Assembly (NCBI GenBank): GCA_937870825.1
Contig: CALMZO010000019.1
Span: forward strand, 1 to 32,190
Origin: an uncultured Chloroflexota bacterium
GTDB lineage: Bacteria > Chloroflexota > Anaerolineae > UBA4142 > SHND01
Reading direction: 5' to 3'
Length of the DNA: 32,190 nt
Shown here: one piece after another, positions 31,044 through 32,190 of the stretch
Numbering within the stretch: position 1 is the stretch's first letter
How the letters are laid out: the number at the start of each line of letters is the position of its first letter
The notes under the pieces: generated by a model
The model's input: only the letters and a program-made list of their open reading frames with translations
Databases searched by the model: none
What the model was told of the DNA's origin: nothing
Translations under genes and position numbers: made by a program

Positions 31044-31433
31044 TCAAGCGCGCACACGGCGAATGGCGGGCAGCAGCTGTTCATCCATTTGATTCTTGAC
31101 CACGTAACCGTCCGCGCCTGCGGCAAGCGCTTCGCGCTCGTGCGTGCTGCGTTCCAAAAGGGTCAGCATGATAATCGGCACGTGCGGCAGCCGGGCGCGC
31201 AGGAGCGGTATCAATTCGATACCGTTCGTGCCGGGCATATTGATGTCAAGGAGGACCAAATCCGGCTGTAGCTCCCCTGCCGCGCGCAATGCGTCGTCCC
31301 CGTTCCGCGCCGTCGCAATGACCTCGAGCTCTTGGGCATATTCCACGCGCATGAGCCGCAACGCGGCGCGTAAAAAAGTTTCGCTGTCGTCTACCAACAG
31401 CACACGCACTTTTGAGGATGCTTCCACGTTCAT
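31044..31433 (-). CDS. Single-domain response regulator
   Basis: A 129-residue protein that is only a receiver domain. Acidic pair D15-D16, phospho-acceptor D63 in LLDINMPG, T91 and K113 are all intact. No LuxR-type HTH follows in the next 190 nt, though kinases of the HisKA_3 type usually pair with NarL-type regulators with a C-terminal HTH. Start overlaps the kinase stop by ATGA, so it is the kinase partner. It could act through protein contacts or as a phosphate relay. Confidence 0.93.
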   Translation of the reverse strand: MNVEASSKVRVLLVDDSETFLRAALRLMRVEYAQELEVIATARNGDDALRAAGELQPDLVLLDINMPGTNGIELIPLLRARLPHVPIIMLTLLERSTHEREALAAGADGYVVKNQMDEQLLPAIRRVRA

Positions 31434-32190
31434 GCAGAGCCTGCCTGTCCGGAATCGCAGGGGATTCGGACGCAGACTGTCGTGCCGCGTCCGGGCTGAC
31501 TGTGAATTTCAAATGCACCGCCGAACATGATGGCACGCTCACGCATCCCCAAAATGCCGAATGACTTGCCGCTTGAACCGGCTTGACGATTGAATCCCTT
31601 GCCGTTGTCTTGGACGGTGATTAGCCAGACGTGTTCGTCGCACTGGACCTGAATTTCTACAGAGGTCGCGTTGGCGTGGCGCAACACGTTGGTCAGAGAT
31701 TCTTGCACGATGCGATAGACCGCCATCGCGTGGTCACTCGACAGCGGAATGCTATCCAACGGCGAATGAAATTTGCACGCAATGCCGGTGCGATTTTGAA
31801 ATTCCTCCGCTTGCCATTCCAGCGCAGCCAGCAGACCCAGTTCTTCGATTCCTTCGGGGCGCAGTTCACGCACGATGTTTCGCATGGACTGGATGGTACG
31901 GTCCACTTGCGAGCGCAGGGATTCAATCTCGGCAAAGATGTCCGGGTCAATTGCCAGTCCGCCGTTTTGCTCCGTGAGACTGCGCGTCAAAAATCGCAAA
32001 TCGAGTTTGAGCGCGGTCAGGTCTTGGCCCAATTGGTCGTGCAGTTCGCGCGCCAGGTGCGTGCGCTCGTGTTCGCGTGCCTGCTGCACGTGCGCGGCGA
32101 GTTCGCGCAGCTGTTGATGCGATTCGAACAGCGCACGCGTTCGTTCGTGCACGCGCTGCTCCAGCGCGACGTTGGCTTGTTGTGCGGCGC
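31430..32190 (-). CDS. HisKA_3-type sensor histidine kinase (5' end cut)
   Basis: The gene runs into the window edge, and 253 residues of its C-terminal part are visible. A coiled-coil linker ends LEQRVHERTRAL, then the H-box ELHDQLGQ with the phospho-His (codon at 32039-32041), then the catalytic domain with N-box NVLRHANA, DNGKGF and GILGMRERA. The frame stays open from 32190, so GTG 32152 is not a true start. The sensor part is outside. It overlaps the receiver gene by 4 nt. Confidence 0.93.
   Translation of the reverse strand, partial: AAQQANVALEQRVHERTRALFESHQQLRELAAHVQQAREHERTHLARELHDQLGQDLTALKLDLRFLTRSLTEQNGGLAIDPDIFAEIESLRSQVDRTIQSMRNIVRELRPEGIEELGLLAALEWQAEEFQNRTGIACKFHSPLDSIPLSSDHAMAVYRIVQESLTNVLRHANATSVEIQVQCDEHVWLITVQDNGKGFNRQAGSSGKSFGILGMRERAIMFGGAFEIHSQPGRGTTVCVRIPCDSGQAGSA

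Overview
The window reads as about 32 kb of bacterial chromosome, densely coding, moderately GC-rich, and full of CGCG/GCGC words. It carries 32 complete or near-complete protein genes plus one partial gene at each edge. No rRNA, tRNA, phage or IS gene was seen. The organism is probably an environmental bacterium, and my best guess is Chloroflexota. That guess rests on the Thr/Pro-rich lipoprotein start, the paired DUF1800/DUF1501 genes, the small sigma/anti-sigma/membrane operon, the sheer number of small membrane proteins and the degenerate short-period repeats between genes. It is inference, because there is no rRNA or marker gene here.

Layout. 1-69 is the tail of a plus-strand gene. 214-2801 is a minus-strand operon: metallo-beta-lactamase-fold protein, multicopper-oxidase-fold protein, 8-TM protein. 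Both of the first two have lost textbook metal ligands. 2953-8972 runs plus: ion-channel-like protein, PrsW-type membrane protease, a PEP-synthase/rifampicin-phosphotransferase-like protein, a membrane protein with a duplicated Trp-His/Pro-Pro-His motif, and an unknown soluble protein. 9131-12326 holds a BatA-like VWA protein and a TAP-like hydrolase with a membrane tail. 12424-18061 is a run of enzymes: META lipoprotein, MsrB, HSL-type hydrolase, AlkP-superfamily protein, DUF1330 protein, PaaK-like ligase and enoyl-CoA hydratase.

18058-22374 is the accessory core: a PD-(D/E)XK-like unknown, a type II restriction endonuclease, and, tail-to-tail with one base between them, a DNA methyltransferase carrying an N-terminal excisionase/MerR-type HTH. 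A divergent DNA polymerase IV follows. 22461-23270 are two small minus-strand membrane proteins. 23587-28602 is a plus-strand run: ECF sigma, zf-HC2 anti-sigma, two paralogous 4-TM proteins, then DUF1800 and DUF1501 Tat-exported proteins. 28642-32190 is minus: a secreted unknown, a cytochrome P450, a receiver-only response regulator and a HisKA_3 sensor kinase cut by the window edge.

The most striking non-gene signal is a set of nine degenerate heptanucleotide repeat tracts, each up to about ten 7-nt units, lying at junctions between same-strand genes. Five of them supply real stop codons, start codons or terminal residues, and one sits wholly inside the PEP-synthase-like reading frame. A tenth tract has a 9-nt period. 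Several genes also carry in-frame G or C runs of 8-10 nt, and several leaders carry strong hairpins that touch the ribosome-binding site.
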